From NCBI RefSeq assembly GCF_019145195.1, contig NZ_JAHSTW010000005.1, positions 124,001-188,000 of the forward strand: DNA of 64,000 bases, read 5' to 3'. The notes under the pieces are model-generated. The model was not told the origin of the DNA, made no database searches, and was given only the letters and a program-made list of their open reading frames with translations. The DNA comes from Pseudomonas siliginis (GTDB lineage: Bacteria > Pseudomonadota > Gammaproteobacteria > Pseudomonadales > Pseudomonadaceae). The position numbers and the translations under genes are program-made. Positions 9,223 to 18,298 of the stretch are shown in pieces (the first letter of the stretch is position 1; each line of letters starts with the position of its first letter).

Positions 9223-9666
9223 TTATATTGCCTCTGCAATCTGGATCGCCGGGCCATAGCCGTCGATAAATTCAGCCGGCATACGCTTGGGCTTGCCGGT
9301 CGACAGTTCGATGCAGACAAATGTGGTCTGCGCGCGCAACAGGGTGGCGTTGTCGCTGGGGCGTTTGAGCTGGAAATGCCGGGTCATTTTCAAGCGCTGA
9401 TCCCAGTCGACGATCCAGGTCGCCAGTTGCAGTTCATCACCTTCATAGGCGGCGGCCAGGTAATCGATTTCGTGGCGGACAACCGCCATCGCCCGATCCA
9501 GCCGCCGGTATTCGACCAGATCCAGGCCGAGGCGCTGCGAATGGCGCCAGGCGCAGCGCTCGAGCCAGGTCACGTAAACGGCGTTGTTGGCGTGCCCGAG
9601 CCCGTCGATGTCTTCGGCGCCTACTTGCAGATCAATGGTAAACGGCGTTGCCCGATCCCAGCCCAT
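9223..9666 (-). CDS. Acyl-CoA thioesterase (hotdog fold, YbgC/4HBT type)
   Basis: A 147-residue single-domain hotdog protein. The conserved start of the helix, DIDGLGHANNAVYVTWLERC, carries the Asp/His pattern of 4-hydroxybenzoyl-CoA-thioesterase-like enzymes. These hydrolyse acyl-CoA or acyl-ACP thioesters; the substrate cannot be told here. The start at 9666 is chosen because GGGAG precedes it and the protein then has family length. The longer frame back to 9771 would run into the upstream hydrolase. It is probably the last gene of a tetR-hydrolase-thioesterase unit. Confidence 0.8.
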   Translation of the reverse strand: MGWDRATPFTIDLQVGAEDIDGLGHANNAVYVTWLERCAWRHSQRLGLDLVEYRRLDRAMAVVRHEIDYLAAAYEGDELQLATWIVDWDQRLKMTRHFQLKRPSDNATLLRAQTTFVCIELSTGKPKRMPAEFIDGYGPAIQIAEAI

Positions 9667-9712
9667 GCCCCACTCCCGGTCAAAGTATTCAACCGGGGCA
9701 GTGTAACGGAGC

Positions 9713-10546
9713 TCAGGCTGATTGGCGCGCCTGAAGGCTGCGACCGGCAAGCAGTGATAACACACCATCAATCACTCGAGGGTCGGCCAGCACGCGTTGA
9801 TGGCCGCCGCTTTCCAGGCGCAGCAGGCGACTGTCGAACCAGGCTTCGTGAATCAATTGCGATTCTTTGACCGAGACGAAGTTGTCGTCCTCGGCGTGCA
9901 CGATCAGGCCGGGCATATCAAGTTGATAGTGGGCCACGTCCAGCGTTGCGGCGCGCATGCCGACGTCCTGCTCGACCTGACGAATGAACGCCGAACGCGC
10001 GCGCGGCGGCATGCCCACCATTCGCGCGAAACCGCGCAGCACGCCGAGAATCCGCGACGGTGCGGCGATGCTGACCAGGGTTTCGGTGCGCAGACCCAAC
10101 TGCACGGCGAGCATCGCGCTGGCGCCGCCCATGGAATGGCCGATAACCGCTTGCAGCGGCGGCAATTCGGCAGCGGCTTCGAGCATGGCGCGGGCGAACA
10201 GCACTACATTGGCTTCTCGCCCAGGGGAGCGACCGTGGGCCGGGCCATCGAGCGCGACGACGGTGTAGCCGGCATCGACCAGAGCATTGATCAACGAGGC
10301 GAATTGCGTTGGCCTCCCTTCCCAGCCATGCATCAGCAACACTGTAGGACCTTGGCCCCAGCGCAGCGCCGACAGGCCGAAGCGCAATGTGATGCGTTCG
10401 GAGCTGGCCAACAGCGGCAGCTCCCAATCGCGCAGCGGTAGCGCGCGGGGCGTCATGAACGCCAGACGCATTTTGCTTGCCACCAGTCTCGGTGCAAACC
10501 AGCCCAAGGTACCGTTAACGCCACGAACCCACTTCAACGCGTTCAT
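9713..10546 (-). CDS. Alpha/beta hydrolase
   Basis: A 277-residue alpha/beta-fold hydrolase. The oxyanion strand LLMHGWEGRPTQF is at about residue 70, the nucleophile elbow GHSMGG near 138, the acidic residue in VHAEDD near 218, and the catalytic His in GGHQR near 248. The N-terminus is basic and weakly hydrophobic but is not a clear signal peptide. Substrate unknown; an esterase or acyl hydrolase fits the fold. It lies 30 bp downstream of a TetR regulator on the same strand and is likely co-transcribed with and controlled by it. Confidence 0.8.
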   Translation of the reverse strand: MNALKWVRGVNGTLGWFAPRLVASKMRLAFMTPRALPLRDWELPLLASSERITLRFGLSALRWGQGPTVLLMHGWEGRPTQFASLINALVDAGYTVVALDGPAHGRSPGREANVVLFARAMLEAAAELPPLQAVIGHSMGGASAMLAVQLGLRTETLVSIAAPSRILGVLRGFARMVGMPPRARSAFIRQVEQDVGMRAATLDVAHYQLDMPGLIVHAEDDNFVSVKESQLIHEAWFDSRLLRLESGGHQRVLADPRVIDGVLSLLAGRSLQARQSA

Positions 10547-10576
10547 CGCACTCTCCTCAGGCTTGTTGCCTTCAGG

Positions 10577-11116
10577 TCAACGCACCGCCGACTTGGCGGC
10601 GCGCAGCAATCGATCGGATAACTCTCCCGGACCCAGCGCTCTGGCCAAGGCCAGACCACCAACCATCAACGCGACATCGGCCAAAGCCTTGTCGGTGTCT
10701 TCAGGGCTGGCCGCCAGCTGCGCGACCATCAATTCCAAATGCTCGTTCAGCGCTATGCGGAACGACTCCGGCAAACGCCCCAGCTCGCCAATCGAGGCCG
10801 GAATCGGGCATGCGGCTTCGCTGGAATCACGGTGTTTGCGTGACAGGTAGAACGCAGCCACCAAAGCGCGACGCTCTTCGCCGGTCAGATCGGCGTCCAT
10901 GTCGGCAATCAGGTCGCGACGCCGGCCCAGCAGTTGCTTGAACGCTTCGAGCATCATCGCGTCCTTGCTTTCGAAGTGTGCGTAGAAGCCGCCGACGGTC
11001 AGGCCGGCTGCGCCCATCACTTCGCCCACGCTCGGGTCAGCCGGGCCGCGCTGAATCAGTGCGGCGCTGGCAGCCTTGAGGATGCGTTCGCGGGTTTGAG
11101 CTTTTTTATCGTTCAT
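10577..11116 (-). CDS. TetR/AcrR family transcriptional regulator
   Basis: A 179-residue repressor. The N-terminal helix-turn-helix spans about residues 8-55 (TRERILKAASAALIQRG, VGEVMGAAGLTVGGFYAHFESKDAM). The remainder is an all-helical ligand domain containing ACPIPASIGELGRLP, similar to fatty-acid/quinone-type TetR proteins such as YcdC-like members. It is the first gene of a unit with the hydrolase and thioesterase. A perfect AT-rich inverted repeat 25 bp upstream of its start is a likely autoregulatory operator. The ligand is not predictable from sequence. Confidence 0.88.
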   Translation of the reverse strand: MNDKKAQTRERILKAASAALIQRGPADPSVGEVMGAAGLTVGGFYAHFESKDAMMLEAFKQLLGRRRDLIADMDADLTGEERRALVAAFYLSRKHRDSSEAACPIPASIGELGRLPESFRIALNEHLELMVAQLAASPEDTDKALADVALMVGGLALARALGPGELSDRLLRAAKSAVR

Positions 11117-11140
11117 CGTTGCCTCCGAATATTACGACTA

Positions 11141-11165
11141 GAATATTATTCGCATAATAATATTC
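11141..11165. promoter_or_regulatory. Candidate TetR operator
   Basis: Perfect inverted repeat: GAATATTATT, a 5-base centre CGCAT, then AATAATATTC. It lies just upstream of the tetR start in an otherwise GC-rich genome, where the promoter should be. Confidence 0.65.
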
Positions 11166-11242
11166 CGCAAGTCATGAATATGACCGCTGGTCTGAAGCAC
11201 AGTGTAAGGAAAAAGGAGAGTTGGCCAAACGCCGGACAAACA

Positions 11243-11273
11243 AAAGGGCCATTCAATAATTGAATGACCCTTA
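11243..11273 (-). terminator. Terminator of the gltX-tRNA transcript
   Basis: AAGGGTCATTCAA and TTGAATGGCCCTT pair around a short loop, with a T-rich tail on the minus strand. It lies directly downstream of the last tRNA-Glu. Confidence 0.7.
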
Positions 11274-11297
11274 TAAATCCCGCAGAGCGGGTAATCG

Positions 11298-11373
11298 TGG
11301 CGTCCCCTAGGGGACTCGAACCCCTGTTACCGCCGTGAAAGGGCGGTGTCCTAGGCCACTAGACGAAGGGGAC
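11298..11373 (-). tRNA. tRNA-Glu (anticodon TTC), copy 2
   Basis: A 76-nt gene with the CCA end encoded. The acceptor GTCCCCT pairs with AGGGGAC and the anticodon loop CTTTCAC gives TTC. Sequence is identical to the other copy at 11583-11658. It is the last member of an Ala-Glu-Ala-Glu cluster. Confidence 0.97.
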
Positions 11374-11453
11374 ACAAACCCTTCTATACAACTGATCAGT
11401 GCTGAGAGCTGATCGATTCAAGGCCGGTGTGGCCAGACCTTGAACTGTAAAAT

Positions 11454-11529
11454 TGGTGGAGCTAAGCGGGATCGAACCGCTGACCTCCTGCATGCCATGC
11501 AGGCGCTCTCCCAGCTGAGCTATAGCCCC
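11454..11529 (-). tRNA. tRNA-Ala (anticodon GGC), copy 2
   Basis: A 76-nt gene with CCA encoded. Acceptor GGGGCTA pairs with TAGCTCC and the anticodon loop is ATGGCAT. It differs from the first copy at a few stem positions (anticodon stem CCTGC instead of CTTGC, and the T-stem). Confidence 0.97.
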
Positions 11530-11582
11530 GGATTTTTCGCCTCGCGGCGGAGTGATCTCTTGCAACATCACTTCTGTAAAAC

Positions 11583-11658
11583 TGGCGTCCCCTAGGGGAC
11601 TCGAACCCCTGTTACCGCCGTGAAAGGGCGGTGTCCTAGGCCACTAGACGAAGGGGAC
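11583..11658 (-). tRNA. tRNA-Glu (anticodon TTC), copy 1
   Basis: A 76-nt gene with CCA encoded, identical in sequence to the copy at 11298-11373. It sits between the two tRNA-Ala genes. Confidence 0.97.
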
Positions 11659-11737
11659 GCAAACCCTTCTATACAACTGATCAACGCTGAGTGTTGATCG
11701 CTTCAAGGCCGGTGTGGCCAGACCTCGAAGTGTAAAT

Positions 11738-11813
<76 letters not shown>

Positions 11814-12001
11814 TCATCGCTGAGGACGGGGCGAATCTTAAGGGCGTATCGAAAGCCTGTCAAACTTATTTTTGAAAAATTTCAAAATTTTTTGCCGGGA
11901 TAACAATCACTTACCGCCCTCCCCCGTAAATTCGGGAGAAACGCCGAAGGCAGGATCAAAAGATCACAGCCTTCGGCAGTCCTGCAGAGAAGCAAAAGCA
12001 A

Positions 12002-13483
12002 TCAGGCGATGGCGCCCAAGAGCTTTTCCCACTCCTTGTTTTCTTTCTTCGACACGCCGCCCAGCAGGTCAATCGCCTGGCGCAGACGGAAACGGGTCAG
12101 GTCCGGGCCGAGGATTTCCATCGCATCGAGCACCGACACCGAACTGGCCTGCCCAGTGATCGCAGCAAACATCAGCGGCATCGCGTCGCGCAGTTTCAGC
12201 TCCAGAGATTCGACCACCGCCTGGATCGTCGCGGTGATGCTGTCCTTCTCCCACTGCCGCAGGCTTTCCAGTTTCCACAGGATCAATTGCATCAACTGGC
12301 GAACCTGATCGCCGGAGAGCTTTTTCGACTCAAACAGCTTGGCATCCGGATTCACGCCGCCGGCAAAGAAGAACCCCGCCAGCGGTGCGACCTGGCTGAA
12401 CGTTTCAACACGGCCCTGAACGTGCGGCGCGATCTTCATCATGTAGTCGGAATTGAACGCCCACTTCTGCACGCGGGCGGCAAACTCTTCCACCGGCAGA
12501 TCGCGCAGCCACTGGCCGTTGAGCCACGACAGCTTCTCGATGTCGAAAATCGGCCCGCCGAGGGAGACACGCTTGAGGTCGAAGTTGTCGACCATTTCCT
12601 GCAGCGAGAACTTCTCGCGCTCGTCCGGCATCGACCAACCCATGCGCCCGAGGTAGTTGAGCATCGCTTCCGGCATGAAGCCCATGCGCTCGTAGAAGGT
12701 CACCGAGGTCGGGTTCTTGCGCTTGGACAGCTTGCTCTTGTCCGGGTTACGCAGCAGCGGCATGTAGCACAGCTCCGGCTGTTCCCAGCCGAAGTATTCG
12801 TACAGCAAAATCAGTTTCGGTGCCGATGGCAGCCATTCTTCGCCACGCAGCACGTGGGTGATGCCCATCAGGTGATCGTCGACCACGTTGGCGAGGAAGT
12901 ACGTCGGCAGGCCGTCGGTCTTCATCAGCACTTGCATGTCCATGCGATCCCACGGGATCTCGACGTCGCCACGCAACATGTCCGGCACCACGCAGACGCC
13001 TTCGCTCGGCACCTTCATGCGGATCACGTGCGGTTCGCCAGCGGCCAGGCGCGCCGCGACTTCTTCCTTCGACAGCAGCAGTGCGCGGCCGTCGTAACGT
13101 GGAGTTTCGCCGCGAGCCATTTGCTCGGCGCGCATCTGATCGAGTTCTTCAGCAGTGCAGAAGCACGGGAACGCATGGCCCATGTCGACCAGTTGCTGGC
13201 AGTACTTCTGATAGATGTCGCCGCGCTCGCTCTGCCGATACGGGCCGTGCGGGCCGCCGACGTCCGGGCCTTCGCTCCAGTCGATGCCGAGCCAGCGCAG
13301 GGCGTCGAAGATCTGCTGTTCGGACTCGCGGGTCGAACGCAACTGATCGGTGTCTTCGATGCGCAGGATGAACTCACCGCCGTGCTGCTTGGCAAAGCAG
13401 TAGTTGAACAATGCGATGTAAGCGGTACCTACGTGGGGGTCCCCGGTAGGCGATGGCGCGATGCGAGTGCGGACGGTGGTCAT
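12002..13483 (-). CDS. gltX: Glutamyl-tRNA synthetase
   Basis: A 493-residue class I synthetase charging tRNA-Glu. The ATP-binding HIGH-type motif is in [13 protein letters not shown] and the KMSKS-type loop is in [11 protein letters not shown] Zn-binding-like CFCTAEELD lies near residue 100. The anticodon-binding domain fills the C-terminal third. The start at 13483 ([14 protein letters not shown]) gives the normal N-terminus; the frame extends 43 codons further up through a REP element and is not coding there. It is followed on the same strand by two copies each of tRNA-Ala and tRNA-Glu, its own substrate. Confidence 0.97.
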   Translation of the reverse strand: MTTVRTRIAPSPTGDPHVGTAYIALFNYCFAKQHGGEFILRIEDTDQLRSTRESEQQIFDALRWLGIDWSEGPDVGGPHGPYRQSERGDIYQKYCQQLVDMGHAFPCFCTAEELDQMRAEQMARGETPRYDGRALLLSKEEVAARLAAGEPHVIRMKVPSEGVCVVPDMLRGDVEIPWDRMDMQVLMKTDGLPTYFLANVVDDHLMGITHVLRGEEWLPSAPKLILLYEYFGWEQPELCYMPLLRNPDKSKLSKRKNPTSVTFYERMGFMPEAMLNYLGRMGWSMPDEREKFSLQEMVDNFDLKRVSLGGPIFDIEKLSWLNGQWLRDLPVEEFAARVQKWAFNSDYMMKIAPHVQGRVETFSQVAPLAGFFFAGGVNPDAKLFESKKLSGDQVRQLMQLILWKLESLRQWEKDSITATIQAVVESLELKLRDAMPLMFAAITGQASSVSVLDAMEILGPDLTRFRLRQAIDLLGGVSKKENKEWEKLLGAIA

Positions 13484-13611
13484 GGCTTGTCTCGAAAAAA
13501 TGAAGAGCAGAACAATCAAGCGGCGAATGGTAACAGGCGACACCCGCCCCGCTCCAGCGGGCAGGGTATTTAAGCCGGATGCGCTAGGCCGTCCGATTTG
13601 TGTGAAGGCCA

Positions 13612-13637
13612 TTCGCGAGCAGGCTCGCTCCCACAGG
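13612..13637. repeat. REP singlet
   Basis: TTCGCGAGCAGGCTCGCTCCC with no partner within 150 bp. Lies between gltX and uvrB. Confidence 0.85.
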
Positions 13638-13647
13638 GAAACACAAT

Positions 13648-13678
13648 GATCGTTCCCACGCTCTGCGTGGGAACGATC
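13648..13678. repeat. 31-bp perfect hairpin of a second palindrome type
   Basis: GATCGTTCCCACGC, a TCT loop, then GCGTGGGAACGATC: a 14-bp perfect stem two bases after the uvrB stop codon. The sequence differs from the REP core. It may help end uvrB transcription, but no T tract follows. Confidence 0.75.
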
Positions 13679-13680
13679 CC

Positions 13681-15696
13681 TTATACCGTAAGCAATCGTT
13701 CGCGCAGTTTGGCAATCTCGTCGCGCATCTGCGCCGCCGCTTCAAACTCCAGATCCCGCGCCAATTGGTACATCTTCTCTTCCAGCGCGCGGATGCGTTT
13801 GGTGATTTCGCTTGGCGAGCGCAGTTCGGCTTCGTACTTGGCGTTCTCTTCGGCGGCCTTGGCCATGCCTTTGCGCTTCTTGCTGCGCGAACCGGGCACG
13901 GTGGCGCCTTCCATGATGTCGGCGACGTCCTTGATCACACCTTTCGGGGTGATGCCGTTCTCAAGGTTGAAGGCGATCTGCTTCTCGCGACGGCGCTCGG
14001 TCTCGCCAATCGCCCGCTCCATCGAACCGGTCATGCGATCGGCGTAGAGAATCGCCCGGCCATTGAGGTTACGCGCCGCGCGGCCGATGGTCTGGATCAG
14101 TGAGCGCTCGGAACGCAAGAAGCCTTCCTTGTCGGCATCGAGAATCGCCACCAGCGACACTTCCGGCATGTCGAGGCCTTCACGCAGCAGGTTGATCCCG
14201 ACCAGCACATCGAACACGCCGAGGCGCAAATCGCGGATGATCTCGACGCGCTCGACGGTATCGATGTCCGAGTGCAGATAACGCACGCGCACGCCGTGGT
14301 CGGCGAGGTAATCGGTCAGGTCTTCGGCCATGCGCTTGGTCAGCGTGGTGACCAGCACACGCTCTTCGATCGCCACGCGCTTGGTGATTTCCGAGAGCAA
14401 GTCATCGACCTGAGTCAGCGCCGGCCGCACTTCAACCTGCGGGTCGACCAGGCCGGTCGGCCGCACCACCTGCTCAACCACCCGCCCGGCGTGCTCGGCT
14501 TCGTAATTGCCGGGCGTTGCCGAAACGAAAATGGTCTGCGGGCTGACCCCTTCCCACTCGTCGAAACGCATGGGCCGGTTGTCCAGCGCCGAAGGCAGGC
14601 GGAAGCCGTACTCAACGAGGGTTTCCTTGCGCGAACGGTCGCCCTTATACATCGCGCCGACCTGCGGCACGCTGACGTGGGATTCGTCGATCACCAGCAA
14701 GGCGTCGGCCGGCAGATAGTCGTAAAGCGTGGGTGGCGCCGCGCCGGATGGACGCCCGGAAAGGTAGCGCGAGTAGTTTTCGATGCCGTTGCAGTAACCC
14801 AGCTCGAGGATCATCTCGAGGTCGAAACGGGTGCGCTGCTCCAGGCGCTGGGCCTCCACCAGTTTGTTGTTACTGCGCAGGTATTCGAGGCGCTCCTGCA
14901 ATTCGACCTTGATGCCTTCGATGGCGTCGAGCAGGGTTTCCCGAGGCGTCACGTAGTGGCTCTTCGGATAGAAAGTGAAGCGCGGCATCTTGCGGATGAC
15001 TTCGCCGGTCAGCGGGTCGAAGGCGGAAATGCTCTCGACCTCGTCGTCGAAAAGCTCGATGCGGATCGCTTCCAGATCGGATTCCGCCGGGAAGATGTCG
15101 ATCACATCACCGCGCACGCGGAACGTCGCCCGGGCAAAATCCATGTCGTTGCGGGTGTATTGCAGGTCAGCCAGGCGCCGCAGAAGCGCGCGCTGATCGA
15201 GCTTGTCGCCGCGATCCACGTGCAAGACCATTTTCAGATAGGTTTCCGGGCTGCCCAGACCATAGATGCACGACACCGTGGTGACGATGATCGCGTCCTT
15301 GCGCTCCAGCAACGCTTTCGTCGCGGACAGTCGCATCTGCTCGATGTGGTCGTTGATCGACGCGTCCTTCTCGATGAAGGTGTCGGACGACGGCACATAC
15401 GCTTCGGGCTGGTAGTAGTCGTAGTAGGAAACGAAGTATTCAACGGCGTTGTTGGGGAAGAACGCCTTGAACTCCCCGTACAACTGCGCGGCCAGGGTCT
15501 TGTTCGGCGCCAGTACGAGCGTCGGCCGCTGGACCTGGGAGATGACGTTGGCAATGCTGAAGGTCTTGCCCGAACCGGTCACACCGAGCAGTGTCTGGTG
15601 CGCCAGCCCGGCGTCAATGCCCTCAACCAACTGGCGAATGGCTTCCGGCTGATCGCCGGCAGGCTCGAAGCGGGTGACTAGCTGGAATTCCGACAT
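13681..15696 (-). CDS. uvrB: Excinuclease ABC subunit B
   Basis: The 671-residue helicase-like damage-verification subunit of nucleotide excision repair. Walker [15 protein letters not shown] is near residue 38; the beta-hairpin region [12 protein letters not shown] is near 95; the DEAD-type box is VIDESH; helicase motif VI is QTIGRAARN; and a C-terminal UVR coiled coil ([23 protein letters not shown]) contacts UvrA/UvrC. The start at 15696 ([16 protein letters not shown]) is preceded by AGAGGTG. It is divergent from tyrB, a common Pseudomonas arrangement. Confidence 0.98.
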   Translation of the reverse strand: MSEFQLVTRFEPAGDQPEAIRQLVEGIDAGLAHQTLLGVTGSGKTFSIANVISQVQRPTLVLAPNKTLAAQLYGEFKAFFPNNAVEYFVSYYDYYQPEAYVPSSDTFIEKDASINDHIEQMRLSATKALLERKDAIIVTTVSCIYGLGSPETYLKMVLHVDRGDKLDQRALLRRLADLQYTRNDMDFARATFRVRGDVIDIFPAESDLEAIRIELFDDEVESISAFDPLTGEVIRKMPRFTFYPKSHYVTPRETLLDAIEGIKVELQERLEYLRSNNKLVEAQRLEQRTRFDLEMILELGYCNGIENYSRYLSGRPSGAAPPTLYDYLPADALLVIDESHVSVPQVGAMYKGDRSRKETLVEYGFRLPSALDNRPMRFDEWEGVSPQTIFVSATPGNYEAEHAGRVVEQVVRPTGLVDPQVEVRPALTQVDDLLSEITKRVAIEERVLVTTLTKRMAEDLTDYLADHGVRVRYLHSDIDTVERVEIIRDLRLGVFDVLVGINLLREGLDMPEVSLVAILDADKEGFLRSERSLIQTIGRAARNLNGRAILYADRMTGSMERAIGETERRREKQIAFNLENGITPKGVIKDVADIMEGATVPGSRSKKRKGMAKAAEENAKYEAELRSPSEITKRIRALEEKMYQLARDLEFEAAAQMRDEIAKLRERLLTV

Positions 15697-16033
15697 ACAC
15701 ACCTCTGGAATCGCGGCGTTCCGCGTCAGGCGGAGCACCACGAGGACGACCGCAAACGACCGATGTCGCGCAAGAAAAAACCTGGATTGTGCTGAATGTG
15801 GTGGCGATTGCCTAACCTTTCAAGGCAAACGTCCTACATCCGGTAAAGAGTCTGACAAAGTCAATCGACTAACGGTCCAGAAATAATCGGAAAAACTTAC
15901 CCCAAAAGCCGATTCGCCTGTCGCCATTGCGCGGTGATGGCCTCTATACTAGCTCCCCGTTTGTGCACCGCTCTAGTGCATTCGGCTGGAGCGCTACACG
16001 TCCCTCCACTCTCCATTCAGAGCCGCCGTAATA
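15697..16033. other. uvrB/tyrB divergent intergenic region
   Basis: Contains the two divergent promoters. A TATACT hexamer at about 15953 on the plus strand is a reasonable -10 for tyrB, but no well-spaced -35 is visible. No LexA-type CTG-N10-CAG palindrome with a good core was recognised. No small gene is seen. Confidence 0.4.
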
Positions 16034-17230
16034 ATGAGCCTGTTCTCCGCTGTCGAAATGGCACCCCGCGATCCAATCCTGGGCCTCAACGAAGCATTCA
16101 ACGCCGATACCCGGACCACCAAGGTCAACCTGGGCGTGGGCGTGTACTGCAACGAAGAGGGGCGAATTCCACTGCTGCGCGCGGTGATCGAAGCCGAGAC
16201 GATTCGCGTCGCGCAACACGCTTCGCGCGGTTATCTGCCGATCGATGGCATCGCTGCCTACGACCAGGCCGTGCAGAAACTGTTGTTCGGCAACGACTCG
16301 CCGCTGATCAGCGCCGGTCGCGTCATCACCACTCAGGCGGTCGGCGGGACTGGCGCACTGAAAATCGGTGCCGACTTCCTCAAGCAACTGCTGCCGAACG
16401 CTGTCGTGGCGATCAGCGACCCGAGCTGGGAAAACCACCGCGCGCTGTTCGAAACCGCCGGTTTCCCGGTGCAGAACTACCGTTACTACGACGCTGCCAC
16501 CCACGACGTGAACCGTGCCGGCATGCTCGACGACCTCAACGCCCTGCCGAACGGCTCGATCGTTGTCCTGCATGCTTGCTGCCACAACCCGACCGGCGTC
16601 GACCTGACCCCGGCGGACTGGAACAAGGTGCTGGAAGTGGTCAAGGCCAAAGGTCACGTGCCGTTCCTCGACATGGCTTACCAGGGTTTCGGCGACGGCA
16701 TCGATGAAGACGCCGCCGCTGTGCGCCTGTTCGCCGAATCCGGCCTGACCTTTTTCGTCTCAAGCTCGTTCTCCAAATCGTTCTCGCTATACGGCGAACG
16801 CGTTGGCGCACTGTCGATCATCAGCGAATCGAAAGAAGAAAGCGCGCGCGTGCTGTCGCAGGTCAAGCGCGTGATCCGCACCAACTACTCCAACCCGCCG
16901 ACCCACGGCGCCAGCATCGTTGCTGCGGTGCTGAACAGCCCGGAACTGCGCGCGCAGTGGGAAGCCGAACTGGCCGAAATGCGTCTGCGTATTCGCGGCA
17001 TGCGCGAGCAGATGGTTGCCCTGCTGGCGGAAAAAGCGCCGGGCCGCGATTTCAGCTTCGTCGGTCGTCAGCGCGGCATGTTCTCCTACTCCGGCCTGAC
17101 CACTGAACAAGTGCATCGCCTGCGCAACGAGTTCGGCATCTACGCCCTGGACACCGGCCGCATCTGCGTGGCTGCCTTGAACCAGAGCAACATCAAGGCT
17201 GTGACGGACGCGATCGTTCAGGTCATCTGA
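16034..17230 (+). CDS. tyrB: Aromatic/aspartate amino acid aminotransferase
   Basis: A 398-residue class I PLP aminotransferase transferring amino groups between aromatic amino acids or aspartate and 2-oxoglutarate. It opens MSLFSAVEMAPRDPILGLNE as in TyrB/AspC proteins. The cofactor-binding features are DPSWENHRALFETAG, HACCHNPTGVDL, DMAYQGFG and the Schiff-base lysine in SSSFSKSFSLYGERVG. The substrate arginine region is near the C-terminus (RICVAALN). TyrB versus PhhC-like cannot be settled from sequence alone. It is followed by a strong terminator. Confidence 0.92.
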   Translation: MSLFSAVEMAPRDPILGLNEAFNADTRTTKVNLGVGVYCNEEGRIPLLRAVIEAETIRVAQHASRGYLPIDGIAAYDQAVQKLLFGNDSPLISAGRVITTQAVGGTGALKIGADFLKQLLPNAVVAISDPSWENHRALFETAGFPVQNYRYYDAATHDVNRAGMLDDLNALPNGSIVVLHACCHNPTGVDLTPADWNKVLEVVKAKGHVPFLDMAYQGFGDGIDEDAAAVRLFAESGLTFFVSSSFSKSFSLYGERVGALSIISESKEESARVLSQVKRVIRTNYSNPPTHGASIVAAVLNSPELRAQWEAELAEMRLRIRGMREQMVALLAEKAPGRDFSFVGRQRGMFSYSGLTTEQVHRLRNEFGIYALDTGRICVAALNQSNIKAVTDAIVQVI

Positions 17231-17246
17231 TTTCGGCGAGTGATGA

Positions 17247-17281
17247 AAAAACGGGAAGCCTTGAACGGCTTCCCGTTTTTA
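17247..17281 (+). terminator. Terminator of tyrB
   Basis: ACGGGAAGCC (17251-17260) pairs with GGCTTCCCGT (17267-17276), followed by a run of T; an A tract on the other side makes it bidirectional. Confidence 0.92.
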
Positions 17282-17335
17282 TTTGTCTCAGAAAACGCCT
17301 TGCAACCTCTAGACTGGACTGCACACAAATCCAAC

Positions 17336-17426
17336 CTGTGGGAGCGAGCCTGCTCGCGAATGCGGTCGGCCAGTCGATGCTATGTCAGCTGACAAGACGC
17401 TTTCGCGAGCAGGCTCGCTCCCACAG
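17336..17426. repeat. REPIN (REP doublet), 91 bp
   Basis: Same two inverted REP arms and same total length as at 9124-9214, with a different centre. Lies between the tyrB terminator and the next small gene. Confidence 0.92.
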
Positions 17427-17462
17427 GACATGAGCCGAACCCGGAACCTTGCGAGAACCCAC

Positions 17463-17663
17463 ATGAAAAACGACAACCTGCGCGCCGACCGTGACGACCT
17501 GGATGATTTCATCCCGCGCGCTCCGGCCAAGCGTGAAAAGAGCCTGGTGCTGCAAGTCGCCACCGGGGTATTCCTCGGTGGCCTAGCCCTGTGGCTGGTG
17601 CAACTGGCGGCGACGGCGGTCTATGCCAAGCTGATGCTCGGCACGATTACTTTCGGCAGTTAA
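17463..17663 (+). CDS. Small single-pass membrane protein, unknown function
   Basis: A 66-residue protein. The first 30 residues are polar and charged (MKNDNLRADRDDLDDF). A hydrophobic helix follows (VLQVATGVFLGGLALWLVQL and beyond), so one transmembrane segment is expected. ATG at 17463 is chosen because frames further upstream run into the REPIN. It converges with a small minus-strand gene and overlaps it by 4 bp. No family recognised. Confidence 0.6.
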   Translation: MKNDNLRADRDDLDDFIPRAPAKREKSLVLQVATGVFLGGLALWLVQLAATAVYAKLMLGTITFGS

Positions 17664-17890
17664 GCCAGTTCAGCCGAGCGCTGGGTGGCGGCATCGTCGT
17701 AAATCACATACAGCGATTCGGCGACCTGGCTTTTGATGGCCTTGCTGCTTTCGAGACCGAGGACGAAACCTTCGGCCTTGCCGCCGGCGCGGTTCAATTC
17801 TTCGGCGGTACTTGCCCCGGTGATTGCATCGAAAAGTTTTTCGGCGTGCGGGCCGATCCCTTTGGGCAGGCTGATCTGTGCAGTGCTCAT
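17660..17890 (-). CDS. Small conserved-looking protein, unknown function
   Basis: A 76-residue soluble protein beginning MSTAQISLPKGIGPHAEKLF, with helical, Glu/Lys/Ala-rich composition. It has a good ribosome-binding site (GAGGTG) and its ATG overlaps the stop of a 12-codon upstream frame (ATGA). No membrane segment or known motif is visible. Codon use matches the neighbours. Function unknown. Confidence 0.65.
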   Translation of the reverse strand: MSTAQISLPKGIGPHAEKLFDAITGASTAEELNRAGGKAEGFVLGLESSKAIKSQVAESLYVIYDDAATQRSAELA

Positions 17891-17925
17891 GCGAGCACCT
17901 CGGTGTTGCGGGTGATTTGAGTCAT
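17887..17925 (-). CDS. Candidate 12-codon upstream ORF (leader peptide)
   Basis: Encodes MTQITRNTEVLA. AAGG lies eight bases before its ATG, and its TGA stop overlaps the ATG of the 76-residue gene. The arrangement looks like translational coupling. It could be chance: a 12-codon frame has little statistical weight. Confidence 0.35.
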   Translation of the reverse strand: MTQITRNTEVLA

Positions 17926-18109
17926 GGCGCGTACCTTTGCGGCGAATGGCCGGTAGCGCGTGTGACCACTTCCGGGCTGCCATGGTAGACCTCTGAAGTC
18001 ATTCTGGTAACCGCCAATCGCTGACAAAATGCCGTCCGTCCCGACGAATCGCAAAAGTTGCCAGGCGATGCTTGACTTCTCTTTTTGAATCAGTAACATA
18101 CGCACCAAT

Positions 18110-18185
<76 letters not shown>

Positions 18186-18192
18186 AATAGCA

Positions 18193-18226
18193 AAGCCCCT
18201 GAATCGCAAGGTTCAGGGGCTTTTTT
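18193..18226 (+). terminator. Terminator of tRNA-Asn
   Basis: AAGCCCCTGAA pairs with TTCAGGGGCTT, followed by a T run. Confidence 0.92.
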
Positions 18227-18246
18227 GTGAGCGCATTAAAAATACC

Positions 18247-18280
18247 AAAAGGCCGATCTGTTTGGGCAGATCGGCCTTTT
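18247..18280 (-). terminator. Terminator of the NCS2 permease gene
   Basis: AAAAGGCCGATCTG (18247-18260) pairs with CAGATCGGCCTTTT (18267-18280) around a 6-base loop. A/T tracts on both sides make it bidirectional. Confidence 0.9.
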
Positions 18281-18298
18281 CCGTTTCAGACGCAGCGG

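Noticed and set aside
11930..12000. Hairpin with GCCGAAGGC/GCCTTCGGC after gltX taken as a terminator
   Set aside because: The arms are far apart with a long loop and no T tract; it belongs to a dispersed repeat also seen at 50518, and the tRNAs downstream may be co-transcribed.
13484..13612. Upstream extension of gltX by 43 codons
   Set aside because: Runs through a REP element; the family N-terminus begins at 13483.
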